Part shown: positions 18,786 to 27,464 of the stretch, piece after piece | Numbering within the stretch: position 1 is the stretch's first letter | How the letters are laid out: each line of letters begins with the position of its first letter | NCBI RefSeq assembly: GCF_003318255.1 | Contig: NZ_QOCF01000007.1 | Span: 186,001-250,000 of the forward strand | Length of the DNA: 64,000 bases | Reading direction: 5' to 3' | Source: Ruegeria sp. A3M17 | Lineage (GTDB): Bacteria; Pseudomonadota; Alphaproteobacteria; Rhodobacterales; Rhodobacteraceae | Program-made: the position numbers and the translations under genes | Notes under the pieces: generated by a model | The model's database searches: none | Told to the model about the DNA's origin: nothing | Seen by the model: only the letters and a program-made list of their open reading frames with translations

Positions 18786-19418
18786 TCAGACCATCTGAGC
18801 CAAATGCCCTGTTTTCGTCCAAACACGCGCCCCCGAAGCCCCTGCCACGGCGGTAGATCGCGCGCCCGGAGGCAACCTCAGCCAGTCCCAAGTCGTGAAA
18901 TCCTCGTCAGATTCCCTCAGCGAGCCTTCGATCACAAACAGCTCCATTCCGTGCGACGCGTCCAGATCCAACGCCTCGCCCGCCGCAAGATTGAACACGC
19001 GGACATCTTCATGCGCGTCTTTGAACAGTTGAGTATTCCCCTGACCATTGATCGAGCGTCGTAGCTCTGTCCGATCATCCGGGTCAAACTGATGCAGCTT
19101 CACCAAGATCGTCGCCCCCTGTTTTGCCGAAGGTGTGTGCGACGAGGTCGGAGGGTTTCTCACATAACTGCCGACCGGGAAATCTCCGGTTTCGTCCTGA
19201 AAAACGCCGTCCAAAACCAAATATTCTTCTCCCCCGTCATGGGTGTGGGCCGAAAATGCGCTGCCCGGAGCAAAACGGACGATTGTCGTTGCGCGGGCAA
19301 CCTCCTCGCCGATGCGATCCAGCATCTTGCGTTCGACACCGGCGGCGGGGGACGCGATCCATTTATTCTGGTCGAAATGAACTGCAACACGTTTGGTGAA
19401 ATCTGCGTTGATCCTCAT
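18786..19418 (-). CDS. Double-cupin protein (ChrR-like cupin)
   Basis: This is a 210-residue protein containing two cupin halves. The first shows metal-site features in FAPGSAFSAHTHDGGEEYLVL, close to the ChrR C-terminal anti-sigma cupin pattern (HxH then E), with NPPTSSHTP further on. The second half (LAAGEALDLDASHGMELFVIEG) has lost most of the histidines. The start MRINADFTKRV at 19418 has CAGGAG 8 bases upstream; the longer reading to 19469 lacks this. There is no zinc-binding anti-sigma N-terminal domain, so it is not a full ChrR. The substrate or partner is unknown. It stands alone between preT and a glycosyltransferase-like gene. Confidence 0.8.
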   Translation of the reverse strand: MRINADFTKRVAVHFDQNKWIASPAAGVERKMLDRIGEEVARATTIVRFAPGSAFSAHTHDGGEEYLVLDGVFQDETGDFPVGSYVRNPPTSSHTPSAKQGATILVKLHQFDPDDRTELRRSINGQGNTQLFKDAHEDVRVFNLAAGEALDLDASHGMELFVIEGSLRESDEDFTTWDWLRLPPGARSTAVAGASGARVWTKTGHLAQMV

Positions 19419-19585
19419 GGGGGCACTCCTGAACGGGGACGTGTCCCTAACATGGGATTGCGCCGACATTTTTCAAATTGCACGCATCGCATCTGGTTTT
19501 GACGGGCGCGCCTGCATACTGTACGTCCGACAAGAAACCACAGCAGTGCCGGACCACGGCACCCACAAGTACTGAAAGTAACCGG

Positions 19586-20581
19586 ATGCAGGCCAGCGCC
19601 CCGAAATTCAACATCGTTATCATCGGGCAAAACAACCGTCTGCAATACGAAGCCCTTTTGTTTGCCGCCTCGTTGCGGCACAGCAGCCCTGATTTTTCCG
19701 GTCGACTGTTCGTGGCTGTTCCGCAACCCGGTCCAAGCTGGCCGCAGGACCCTACCATCCAGGACGAGGATCTTCTGAAGGCACTCCGTCAGTTGGATGC
19801 CGAGATCCTGCCGTTCGAAAACAAAGTATTTGGCGCCAGCTACCCTTATGGCAACAAGATCGAAGCGTTGGCGGCCATGCCTGAGGGTGAGCCGTTTGTG
19901 TTTTTCGATAGTGACACACTGATCACCGGCGATCTGACCAGCGTCCCCTTCGACTTTGACCGTCCCGGCGCATCGCTAAGGGTCGAAGGAACCTGGCCCA
20001 AGCCAACCTTGTATGGCCCTGGGCTGGATGGGATCTGGAAGGCGCTTTACCAAAGGTTCGAACTGGATTTCGAAAGCTCGCTGGATACCAGCCAACCGGT
20101 GGATTACTGGCGGCGTTATCTGTACTTCAATGCCGGGTATTTCTTTCATTCCTGCCCTCACACCTTCGGAAAGCGCTTTCTGGACTATGCCTGCACGATC
20201 CGCGACGGCGGGATCCCCGAGATGGCAGGTCAGAATTTGGACCCATGGTTGGATCAGGCTGCACTGCCGCTGGTTATCCGCTCGTTCGGCGGCGGTCGCG
20301 ATGCCCTGCCCGCGGGCCTTCTGGACGGATCGGTCAGCTGTCATTACCGCCTGTTCCCCCTACTCTACGCCCGTGAAAGCGATCACGCTGTCGAGGTGCT
20401 GGAAACCGTGGTTGCGCCAAACCGGGTCAAGAAGGTCCTCAAGGGATATGACCCGATCAAGAAGCTGGTGCTGCAACGGAAGGGTCACAAAATCAGGGAC
20501 ATGTTTGACCGCGAGAACCTTCCCAAACGCGAGCAGGTTATTCGCAACACGATACGCAAGAATGGTCTTTGGATGCGCTGA
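19586..20581 (+). CDS. Glycosyltransferase-like protein of unknown specificity
   Basis: This is a 331-residue cytoplasmic protein without signal peptide or membrane segments. It starts KFNIVIIGQNNRLQYEALLF and has an aspartate triad FVFFDSDTLITGDL near residue 115, as in nucleotide-sugar glycosyltransferases with a GT-A fold (family 8-like). The later part contains aromatic-rich YWRRYLYFNAGYFFHSCP and a basic C-terminus. The frame is open upstream to 19478, but the ATG at 19586 is the first one followed by fold-like sequence; the ribosome site is weak. No polysaccharide genes adjoin it. Donor and acceptor are unknown. Confidence 0.6.
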   Translation: MQASAPKFNIVIIGQNNRLQYEALLFAASLRHSSPDFSGRLFVAVPQPGPSWPQDPTIQDEDLLKALRQLDAEILPFENKVFGASYPYGNKIEALAAMPEGEPFVFFDSDTLITGDLTSVPFDFDRPGASLRVEGTWPKPTLYGPGLDGIWKALYQRFELDFESSLDTSQPVDYWRRYLYFNAGYFFHSCPHTFGKRFLDYACTIRDGGIPEMAGQNLDPWLDQAALPLVIRSFGGGRDALPAGLLDGSVSCHYRLFPLLYARESDHAVEVLETVVAPNRVKKVLKGYDPIKKLVLQRKGHKIRDMFDRENLPKREQVIRNTIRKNGLWMR

Positions 20582-20653
20582 CAGGAATGTTGTCTGCGCG
20601 CGCCCAATCGCCTAGAGATTCAGCAACGCACTTTCCAACAGGAGATTTCCAAG

Positions 20654-21946
20654 ATGTCTGACGGCCCCACCTACGGTTTTGATACGCTTCAAATTCACGC
20701 GGGCGCCCGGCCCGATCCCGCAACTGGCGCGCGTCAGACACCGATCTATCAGACGACAGCCTATGTGTTCCGCGACGCGGATCACGCAGCTGCCCTGTTC
20801 AACCTGCAAGAAGTTGGGTTCATCTATTCCCGCCTGACCAACCCCACCGTGGCCGTTCTGCAGGAACGTATCGCCACACTGGAAGGCGGCGTCGGTGCGG
20901 TGTGCTGTTCATCCGGCCACGCGGCACAGATCATGGCGCTGTTCCCGCTGATGGGTCCGGGCTGCAATGTGGTCGCCTCGACCCGTCTGTACGGCGGCAC
21001 GGTCACGCAGTTCAGCCAGACCATCAAACGCTTTGGCTGGTCTGCCAAGTTTGTCGACACCGACGATCTGGACGCAGTGAAAGACGCAATCGACGAAAAC
21101 ACCCGAGCCGTGTTCTGCGAATCCATTGCCAACCCCGGCGGCTATGTCACCGACATCCGCGCGCTGGCGGATGTGTCTGATGCGGCGGGCATTCCGCTTA
21201 TCGTCGACAACACCTCGGCCACACCTTACCTGTGCCGCCCGATCGAGCATGGCGCGACACTGGTCGTGCATTCGACCACAAAGTACCTGACCGGTAACGG
21301 CACAGTCACCGGCGGCTGCATCGTGGATTCGGGTAAGTTCGACTGGTCGGCAAATGACAAATTCCCCTCTCTCAGTGAGCCGGAACAAGCGTATCACGGC
21401 CTTAAATTCCATGAGACGTTTGGCCCACTGGCCTTCACCTTCCACGGCATCGCCATTGGCCTGCGTGATCTGGGCATGACGATGAACCCGCAGGCGGCGC
21501 ACTATACGCTGATGGGCATTGAAACGCTGTCATTGCGGATGGAGCGTCACGTTGAGAATGCGATGAAGGTTGCCGCATGGCTCGAAGCGGACGACCGCGT
21601 GGATTATGTCACTTATGCCGGGCTGCCCTCATCGCCTTACAGCGACAGGGTCAAAGCGCACTACAAGAAGGGCGCGGGTGCCTTGTTCACCTTCGCGGTC
21701 AAGGGCGGCTATGACGCCTGCATCAAGCTGGTCAACGCGCTTGAGATTTTCAGCCACGTGGCCAACCTGGGCGATGCACGGTCGTTGATCATCCACTCGG
21801 CCTCGACCACGCACCGACAGCTGACTCCGGAACAGCAGGAGGCCGCGGGCGCAGGCCCGGGTGTTGTGCGCGTGTCCATTGGGATCGAAGACTCAGATGA
21901 CCTGATCGCCGATCTCGATCAGGCGCTGGCCAAAGCGTCGGCCTGA
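20654..21946 (+). CDS. metY: O-acetylhomoserine aminocarboxypropyltransferase / sulfhydrylase
   Basis: This PLP enzyme of the Cys/Met-metabolism family makes homocysteine from O-acetyl-L-homoserine and sulfide. It is 430 residues, the length of the MetY group. Visible features are TPIYQTTAYVFRDADHAAALF, the phosphate-binding CCSSGHAAQIMALF, the cofactor-binding aspartate in IPLIVDNTSATPYLCRP and the Schiff-base lysine in VVHSTTKYLTGNGTVTGG. CAGGAG lies 8 bases before the ATG. The 72-bp upstream gap contains no recognisable SAM-II riboswitch. It is followed after 3 bp by an acetyltransferase gene in the same direction. Confidence 0.94.
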   Translation: MSDGPTYGFDTLQIHAGARPDPATGARQTPIYQTTAYVFRDADHAAALFNLQEVGFIYSRLTNPTVAVLQERIATLEGGVGAVCCSSGHAAQIMALFPLMGPGCNVVASTRLYGGTVTQFSQTIKRFGWSAKFVDTDDLDAVKDAIDENTRAVFCESIANPGGYVTDIRALADVSDAAGIPLIVDNTSATPYLCRPIEHGATLVVHSTTKYLTGNGTVTGGCIVDSGKFDWSANDKFPSLSEPEQAYHGLKFHETFGPLAFTFHGIAIGLRDLGMTMNPQAAHYTLMGIETLSLRMERHVENAMKVAAWLEADDRVDYVTYAGLPSSPYSDRVKAHYKKGAGALFTFAVKGGYDACIKLVNALEIFSHVANLGDARSLIIHSASTTHRQLTPEQQEAAGAGPGVVRVSIGIEDSDDLIADLDQALAKASA

Positions 21947-21949
21947 TCC

Positions 21950-22660
21950 ATGAGCGGGAACAACACCAATGAGCTGGGGCAACCCATCGGTTTACCGGTA
22001 ACGGGCGATTTCCCTCGTCCCACTCCGCCCTACACACCGATGGTGGGCCGCTATTGTTCCGTTGTCCCTCTTGATGTGAATAGGCATGCGCCCGGGTTGT
22101 ACCGGGCGTTTGCCAACGACACCGATGGCCACAACTGGACCTACCTTCCCTATGGGCCGTTCAACAGCGAGCGCGAGTTTGAGGATTGGACCCGTGAGAC
22201 CTGCATGGATTCCGATCCGATGTTCCACACGGTACTGGACAGCAACGAAACGCCGGTGGGTATGGCTTCATTTCTGCGGATTGACCCGGCGGCGGGTGCG
22301 ATCGAGGTGGGACACATCCACTTCTCACCCTTGTTGCAGCGTAGCCCGCAATCGACCGAGACCATGTTCCTGATGATGCGGCGCGTGTTCGATGAATTGG
22401 GCTATCGCCGTTACGAATGGAAGTGCGACGCGCTGAACGCGCCGTCCTGTCGCGCAGCCGAGCGTTTGGGCTTTTCCTTTGAAGGTATTTTCCGACAGGC
22501 TACCCATTACAAAGGCCGCAACCGAGATACGGCGTGGTATTCCATCCTCGACAGCGAATGGCCCCGCATTCGCAGCGCCTTTGAGGATTGGCTTTCGCCG
22601 GACAATTTCGACCAGACGGGCCAACAAAGGCAACCTTTGAAAGCCCGCGCAAGCGTCTGA
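21950..22660 (+). CDS. GNAT-family N-acetyltransferase (RimJ/RimL-like)
   Basis: This 236-residue protein has the GNAT fold of the RimJ/RimL type. The stretch YCSVVPLDVNRHAPGLYRAF opens the domain and EVGHIHFSPLLQRSPQSTE contains the acetyl-CoA-binding beta4/helix region. The pattern YRRYEWKCDALNAPSCRAAERLGFSFEG (read in parts) is diagnostic of this subgroup, which includes many amino-acid and ribosomal-protein acetyltransferases. It starts 3 bp after metY, so the two are probably co-transcribed. The acceptor is unknown. Confidence 0.88.
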   Translation: MSGNNTNELGQPIGLPVTGDFPRPTPPYTPMVGRYCSVVPLDVNRHAPGLYRAFANDTDGHNWTYLPYGPFNSEREFEDWTRETCMDSDPMFHTVLDSNETPVGMASFLRIDPAAGAIEVGHIHFSPLLQRSPQSTETMFLMMRRVFDELGYRRYEWKCDALNAPSCRAAERLGFSFEGIFRQATHYKGRNRDTAWYSILDSEWPRIRSAFEDWLSPDNFDQTGQQRQPLKARASV

Positions 22661-22662
22661 GG

Positions 22663-23358
22663 TTACTCAGAGATTTCGAATTCCATGGTGACGGTGACCG
22701 AAACTGACACCTCGCCGCCTGCGACCGGCACACCACCTGCATCTGCAGCGCTGAATTCCCGCATCATGGCGACGGGGCGCGCGCCACTGACCTGTTCGCT
22801 GATCTCTTGAACTGGTCCGAGTGTCACGTTAGCCGCCTGTGCCAACTGCTCGGCCTTGGCGGTTGCTTTGGCCACAGCGTTGGCCCGCGCCTGCGCTTGC
22901 AGCGGTTTTGGGTCCTGCACGCCAAAGCTCAACCCACCAAAATCATTGGCTCCGTCCTGGATAACCGCATCCATGATCGTGCCAAGCTGCGACAGGTCAC
23001 GCACACGTACCACGACACGGTTCGAGGCGACAAAGCCGGAAATCTCTGGTCGATCTCCGCTGGCGCTGTTCCGGTTGTTCCAAACCGGCGACAAAGACAC
23101 ATCGCGGGTCTGCACATCACGCGTTTCGATGCCAAGCTCCTGCAACCGGCTCAGGACTTGAGACACCGATTCCGAAGTGGCCTTCATCGCGTTTGAGGCC
23201 TGCGCGTCTTCATTGGTCACGCCCAGAGTAATAGTCGCCATATCAGGCGCGGCCTGCACGGTTCCCGCCGCGTCAACGGTGATGCGACGTTCTTCCGCAT
23301 GGGTCATGCCCGCAACTGACATCGTCAGAACTGCAGCTAGAAAAGCGATTTTATTCAA
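22663..23358 (-). CDS. SIMPL-domain (DUF541) periplasmic protein
   Basis: This is a 231-residue secreted protein with a signal peptide (NKIAFLAAVLTMSVAGMTHA) followed by a SIMPL/DUF541 domain. Typical elements are EERRITVDAAGTVQAAPDMA, AQASNAMKATSESVSQVLSR and GIETRDVQTRDVSLSPVW. The start is a TTG at 23358: GGAGGG lies 7 bases upstream and the signal peptide begins right there, while the longer ATG reading from 23415 adds a polar stretch in front of the signal peptide. Family members such as E. coli YggE are linked to oxidative stress; the mechanism is unknown. It converges with the GNAT gene, separated by 2 bp. Confidence 0.88.
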   Translation of the reverse strand: MNKIAFLAAVLTMSVAGMTHAEERRITVDAAGTVQAAPDMATITLGVTNEDAQASNAMKATSESVSQVLSRLQELGIETRDVQTRDVSLSPVWNNRNSASGDRPEISGFVASNRVVVRVRDLSQLGTIMDAVIQDGANDFGGLSFGVQDPKPLQAQARANAVAKATAKAEQLAQAANVTLGPVQEISEQVSGARPVAMMREFSAADAGGVPVAGGEVSVSVTVTMEFEISE

Positions 23359-23522
23359 GGTCTTCCCTCCAATTTTCTTTCTCCCAACATGGGGTGGCGA
23401 GGGTCTGCCGAACAAGGGGAAAGACCGGCTTTTTCTTTCCCTCGGCGGGATCCTGCTTTAATGTCACTCTGCGGACGAATGATCGTTTGCACAGATGCTG
23501 ACAACTATGGTTTTTCCGGATT

Positions 23523-25679
23523 ATGAAACCCGCCTTTGCGCTGTCTTTTTCTTCGACCGGAATATCCTTGCACCACCATTCGGATGGTGACTGGTTCTGC
23601 ATTGGCGAGGTTGCTCTGGATGCGCCCGACCTGAATACGCAGATCATCGCATTGCGGGATCAGGGCTTTGCCCTTGAAAACGACCTGAACTGCAAGCTGG
23701 TGATACCAGCGGATCAGGTGCGGTTTTTGTCCGTATCAACAGAGGGCCTAAGCCCCGAGGAAAGCGCTGAAAAAGTGCAGGCGGAACTGACCGAGGCAAC
23801 TCCCTATACGCTGGATGAGCTCGCCTTTGACACCGCAACTGTCGGTCCGACAACCCATATTGCTGCTGTCGCCAGGCAAACCTTGGATGAGGCCCGGACA
23901 TTTGCCGCTGAGCACGGGTTCGTTCCGGTGCAGTATTCAACCCCGATCGAGGGTCAGGGATTTCCGTCCGAACCTCGGTTCGAGATCGATACCCCAGACA
24001 CGGTCATTGCTGCGGAACCGTTCGAGGTTGAGGATTCTGCTAAAACTGATGAAGGACCTATCGCAGACACGATTGCAGATTCCAAGACCCCGACAGAGTT
24101 TCCTTCAGCCCCCGACACGACCGGCGCAGTAGAAACGGTTGAGGTAGAAGAATCCGCAAAAGAAAATGAAGCTCCTGCCGATCGGGCGATCGCTGAAACC
24201 GAGGACCAAACGGAGATTCCTTCAGCGCCCTATGCGACCGCAGCAGTGGAACCCGTTGAGGGTGAAGAACCTGCCAGAGAAAATGATGGCCCTTCCATTC
24301 ACGCGATCGCTGATACCGGGACCCCGACGGAGTTTCGCTCAGCACCCAACGTGAACATTGCTGCCGAAAGGAAAGCCACACTCCCGATCAACCGCTACAC
24401 TGTTCCAGCCGCGGCGGCCGCTCTCGTTGCCGGTATTGCCTTGACCGTGTGGTCGTTGACTGGATCTGACGACACCGAACCCTCAGTGGCCGAGGCGGTT
24501 TCGATTAAAGAAACTGTGCCAAACCTCGTACTTGACGAACAGATCGCCCAAACACAGGAGGTTGACGGCGATCCGGAGCTTGAATTCGAACCTGAGGCGG
24601 TGGCAACCGCGCCAGAGGAAGAGCCGCAAACCGAACCTGTTGAAGAAACCGCCGCTGATCTCAGCGCGACCGAAGCTGCAATCCTCGAAGCGCTGAACGT
24701 GGCACCGACCCAGGTTGAACCGGTAGGACAAGAGCCTGAACCAACGGAAATCTCGTCACTGGCGGGCATTGAGATCTTCGCCCCCGAACCTTTGCCCGAC
24801 CCGGTCCTGGAGTCAGCAGAGGACCTGTATCTGGCATCCCTGGACAGCACTGACTTGTCACAGGACGCGGTGGCGCTGCCCCCCGTCAGCAGCTTTGAAA
24901 CTGACCTGCCGTTTGAACAAAACGCCCTTCCCGCACAGGCCGGAGTCCAGTACGAACTGGACGAACGCGGCCTCGTTACTCCCTCAGCCGAAGGGACCCT
25001 GAACCCCGACGGGGTGGTCGTTTACCTTGGCCGGCCCGCCAAGGTTCCCCCTGCAGTTCCGGTTCGGTTCGAACAAGAGCCGATTGAGGAAGATCCAACA
25101 GCCCGCTTAGCGCAGAAACGGCCAAATCCACGTCCCGCCAATTTGCTGGAAAGCTTTGAACGGCAACAACTTGGCGGACGCACACGCGAAGAACTGGCGG
25201 TTCTGCGTCCTAAACTGCGCCCCAAGTCCCTGCAAAGCAGCCCCCGGATTGACGAAACGCCAACGGCCTTGGCAGTCGTTCGCGTTCCGCGCCCCAAAAC
25301 GCGACCAGCCGGACTTGCCCGCCCGGCCAGCACAAACACAAGCACCGCAAATCTCGGGTCAACCGCAGCGGTCAATCAAAGTTCGGACGAAGCTGGTTCT
25401 TTCCAACCAAAGGCCGTGGCACCGAAAATCCCGTCGACCGCCTCGGTGGCGCGGCAGGCGACCATCGACAATGCGCTCAACTTGCGCAAGCTGAACCTGA
25501 TTGGGGTTTACGGGACCCCGGCCAATCGGCGCGCGCTGGTCCGGTTGCCCAGTGGTCGATACAAAAAACTGAAAGTCGGAGACAGGCTGGACGGCGGCAA
25601 TGTTATCGCCATTGGCGACAGCGAATTGCGCTACCAAAAGCGCGGAAGAAACCTGACGTTGAAAATGCCGCGGAGCTGA
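23523..25679 (+). CDS. Large single-pass protein with PilM/GspL-like N-terminus and PilP/GspC-like C-terminus
   Basis: This is a 718-residue protein of unknown role. The first ~145 residues (CKLVIPADQVRFLSVS, SPEESAEKVQAELTEATPY) look like the cytoplasmic actin-like PilM/GspL domain. An acidic, low-complexity segment with three 39-residue repeats follows. A single membrane helix lies at about 290-311 (AAAAALVAGIALTVWSL), then a long Pro/Glu-rich linker. The end (about 657-718, ANRRALVRLPSGRYKKLKVG, GGNVIAIGDSELRYQKRG) resembles the PilP/GspC homology-region fold. The topology would put the N-terminus in the cytoplasm and the C-terminus in the periplasm, as one chain linking parts that are separate proteins in type IV pili and type II secretion. 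No pilus or secretion genes are nearby. The domain names are inferred by eye. Confidence 0.7.
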   Translation: MKPAFALSFSSTGISLHHHSDGDWFCIGEVALDAPDLNTQIIALRDQGFALENDLNCKLVIPADQVRFLSVSTEGLSPEESAEKVQAELTEATPYTLDELAFDTATVGPTTHIAAVARQTLDEARTFAAEHGFVPVQYSTPIEGQGFPSEPRFEIDTPDTVIAAEPFEVEDSAKTDEGPIADTIADSKTPTEFPSAPDTTGAVETVEVEESAKENEAPADRAIAETEDQTEIPSAPYATAAVEPVEGEEPARENDGPSIHAIADTGTPTEFRSAPNVNIAAERKATLPINRYTVPAAAAALVAGIALTVWSLTGSDDTEPSVAEAVSIKETVPNLVLDEQIAQTQEVDGDPELEFEPEAVATAPEEEPQTEPVEETAADLSATEAAILEALNVAPTQVEPVGQEPEPTEISSLAGIEIFAPEPLPDPVLESAEDLYLASLDSTDLSQDAVALPPVSSFETDLPFEQNALPAQAGVQYELDERGLVTPSAEGTLNPDGVVVYLGRPAKVPPAVPVRFEQEPIEEDPTARLAQKRPNPRPANLLESFERQQLGGRTREELAVLRPKLRPKSLQSSPRIDETPTALAVVRVPRPKTRPAGLARPASTNTSTANLGSTAAVNQSSDEAGSFQPKAVAPKIPSTASVARQATIDNALNLRKLNLIGVYGTPANRRALVRLPSGRYKKLKVGDRLDGGNVIAIGDSELRYQKRGRNLTLKMPRS
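24000..24350 (+). repeat. Three tandem 117-bp coding repeats
   Basis: Three consecutive 39-codon units lie in the cytoplasmic linker of the 718-residue protein, starting at 24000, 24117 and 24234. Each has the shape (T/A)xxAxExxEx-EEsAkENegP-xxxAIAdtxT-xTEFpSAP and all three end in SAP plus one residue. They are acidic and degenerate at the nucleotide level, so the duplication is old. Confidence 0.85.
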
Positions 25680-25692
25680 CGGTTCAAAAAAC

Positions 25693-25726
25693 AAAGGCGG
25701 CCGAGGGATATCCCCGACCGCCCTTT
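25693..25726. terminator. Bidirectional terminator between convergent genes
   Basis: A long GC-rich hairpin (AAAGGCGGCCGAGGG with TCCCCGACCGCCCTTT, a few mismatches) is flanked by A residues on one side and T residues on the other, so it can end transcription from both strands. It lies between the 718-residue protein gene and hppD. Confidence 0.7.
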
Positions 25727-25745
25727 GGTGACTTAACTTACGCCG

Positions 25746-26843
25746 TTAAGCAGCTGAAATTTCGCCACTTTCGATCTGTTCGCGTTCGATGGATTCGAAC
25801 AGAGCCTTAAAGTTCCCTTCGCCAAACCCATCATCGCCCTTGCGCTGAATGAATTCAAAAAAGATCGGGCCGATCACAGTTTTCGAGAAGATTTGCAGCA
25901 AGATCCGGGTCTCGCCACCATCCAGCACTCCCTCGCCATCGATCAGGATACCGTGCTTGATCATCCGGTCCAGGGGCTCATCGTGATCCACAACACGTTC
26001 CTTAGACATGTCGTAATAGGCCTGGTTGGGCCCTGGCATGAACTTCAGGCCCTTTTCCGCAATTGCATCGGTCGAGGCATAGATGTCCTCACTACCCACC
26101 GCGATATGCTGAATACCCTCACCCTTGTACTTCTTGAGATAAGATACGATCTGCCCGGTTTCGCCCCGGTCTTCATTGATCGGAATACGAATACGACCAC
26201 AGGGCGACGTCAGCGCACGGCTAAACAGTCCAGTGAATTTGCCCTGAATGTCAAAAAAGCGGATTTCGCGGAAGTTGAACAGGCTCTCGTAGAATTTGAA
26301 CCACTTGTCCATGTTGCCTTTGTAGACGTTGTGCGTCAGGTGATCGAGGTAATAGAACCCATCGCCGCGCGGTTTGGACTGTTTGTCCCAGGTGAATTCC
26401 TGATTGTAAGGCGATGTTTCATAATACTGATCGATGAAATAGATCAGCGAACCGCCAATACCCTTGATCGCTGGGGCCTCCATGGTCTTGTCCGCCGCTC
26501 CATAAGGCTCGGCCCCTTTTGACACCGCGTGTTCAAAGGCTTTCTGCGCGTCCACGACGCGCCATCCCATCGCAGGGGCACAGGGGCCGTGCTCGGCCAC
26601 GAACTTTGCGGCAAAGCTGTCTGGATCAGCATTCAGGATGTAGGTCACGTCCCCCTGCTGCCACAGCTCAACCAGGGGCTTGTCCGTGTGATGTCCAACC
26701 AGCTCGAACCCCATTTTGGTGAAAAGATCGCGCAGTTCTTGCGGCTCGGGATGGGCGAATTCGACAAATTCAAACCCATCGGTTCCGGCTGGATTTTCTG
26801 CGCTGATGACAGATTTCGGGGCGTTGTGCGGGAAAGGACCCAT
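25746..26843 (-). CDS. hppD: 4-hydroxyphenylpyruvate dioxygenase
   Basis: This non-heme iron enzyme converts 4-hydroxyphenylpyruvate to homogentisate in tyrosine breakdown. It has 365 residues. The three iron ligands can be placed in YLDHLTHNVYKGNM (His), GIQHIAVGSEDIY (His) and IFFEFIQRKGDDG (Glu). The ATG at 26843 begins MGPFPHNAPKSV; an open frame extends upstream but with no plausible protein sequence. The divergent gene is an Lrp/AsnC-family regulator, whose family often controls hppD; a palindrome lies between the two. Homogentisate dioxygenase is not in the window. Confidence 0.95.
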   Translation of the reverse strand: MGPFPHNAPKSVISAENPAGTDGFEFVEFAHPEPQELRDLFTKMGFELVGHHTDKPLVELWQQGDVTYILNADPDSFAAKFVAEHGPCAPAMGWRVVDAQKAFEHAVSKGAEPYGAADKTMEAPAIKGIGGSLIYFIDQYYETSPYNQEFTWDKQSKPRGDGFYYLDHLTHNVYKGNMDKWFKFYESLFNFREIRFFDIQGKFTGLFSRALTSPCGRIRIPINEDRGETGQIVSYLKKYKGEGIQHIAVGSEDIYASTDAIAEKGLKFMPGPNQAYYDMSKERVVDHDEPLDRMIKHGILIDGEGVLDGGETRILLQIFSKTVIGPIFFEFIQRKGDDGFGEGNFKALFESIEREQIESGEISAA

Positions 26844-26942
26844 GGCGCGTCTCCGTAAAAACAGGAATTTCTTTTCTGATTCCAAAATACGCCTTACCAA
26901 GCGCTGTTTCTGCGCATAGTTTTTGTGTAAACTACAAACATA

Positions 26943-26957
26943 TGCGTGAATCACGCA
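26943..26957. promoter_or_regulatory. Palindrome in the hppD / lrp-like divergent promoter region
   Basis: The 15-base sequence TGCGTGAATCACGCA has perfect 7-base arms around one base. It lies 33 bp before the regulator start and 99 bp before the hppD start, in an AT-rich region that also has the weaker symmetry TTTGTGTAAACTACAAA at 26922-26938. It is a good candidate site for the regulator, by position and symmetry only. Confidence 0.55.
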
Positions 26958-26989
26958 CGAATTTAGGAAAATTTGGAGAAATTCCGCAT

Positions 26990-27445
26990 ATGCTGGATTC
27001 CACCGATACGCGACTGTTGTCTGCCCTGCAAAAGGACGCACATCTGACCGCGCATCAATTGGGTGAAATGCTGAACCTGTCACCAAGCCAGGCCGGGCGC
27101 CGCCGTCAGCGGCTAGAGGCCGAAGGTTACATCACCGGCTATGCGGCGCGACTAGATCCCCTAAAACTGGGCCTGCAGGTCCAAGGGTTCATTCAGGTGC
27201 ATTTGGGCACACATGGCCCGGAACAATCTGCGAGTTTTGCCCGCATGGTCGACACCCGCCCCGAGATCACAAGCGCCTGGACGATGACCGGAGAGGCAGA
27301 TTACCTGCTGCACGTCTATTGCGACGATCTTTCCGCGCTCAACCGCTTGCTTCACCAGGTGATACTGCCGCATCCTGCAGTGGCACGGGTGCACAGCCAG
27401 ATCGTGATGGACCAACTTAAACGCGACGCGCCATTGCCCACCTGA
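26990..27445 (+). CDS. Lrp/AsnC-family regulator, divergent from hppD
   Basis: This is a 151-residue transcription factor. The N-terminal helix-turn-helix (TDTRLLSALQKDAHLTAHQL, SPSQAGRRRQRLEAEGYI) is followed by an AsnC/RAM ligand domain with the pattern SAWTMTGEADYLLHVYCDDL. The ATG at 26990 is preferred with GGAG 10 bases upstream; an earlier in-frame start at 26942 would lie in the palindrome. Regulators of this family next to hppD usually respond to an aromatic amino acid; that the ligand here is tyrosine or phenylalanine is inference. Confidence 0.9.
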   Translation: MLDSTDTRLLSALQKDAHLTAHQLGEMLNLSPSQAGRRRQRLEAEGYITGYAARLDPLKLGLQVQGFIQVHLGTHGPEQSASFARMVDTRPEITSAWTMTGEADYLLHVYCDDLSALNRLLHQVILPHPAVARVHSQIVMDQLKRDAPLPT

Positions 27446-27464
27446 CCGGACCGAGAGGACAAAC

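Noticed and set aside
18786..19418. ChrR anti-sigma factor
   Set aside because: Only the cupin part is present; the zinc-binding anti-sigma domain is missing and no ECF sigma gene adjoins.
20582..20653. SAM riboswitch in front of metY
   Set aside because: The gap is only 72 bases and the conserved SAM-II core was not found.
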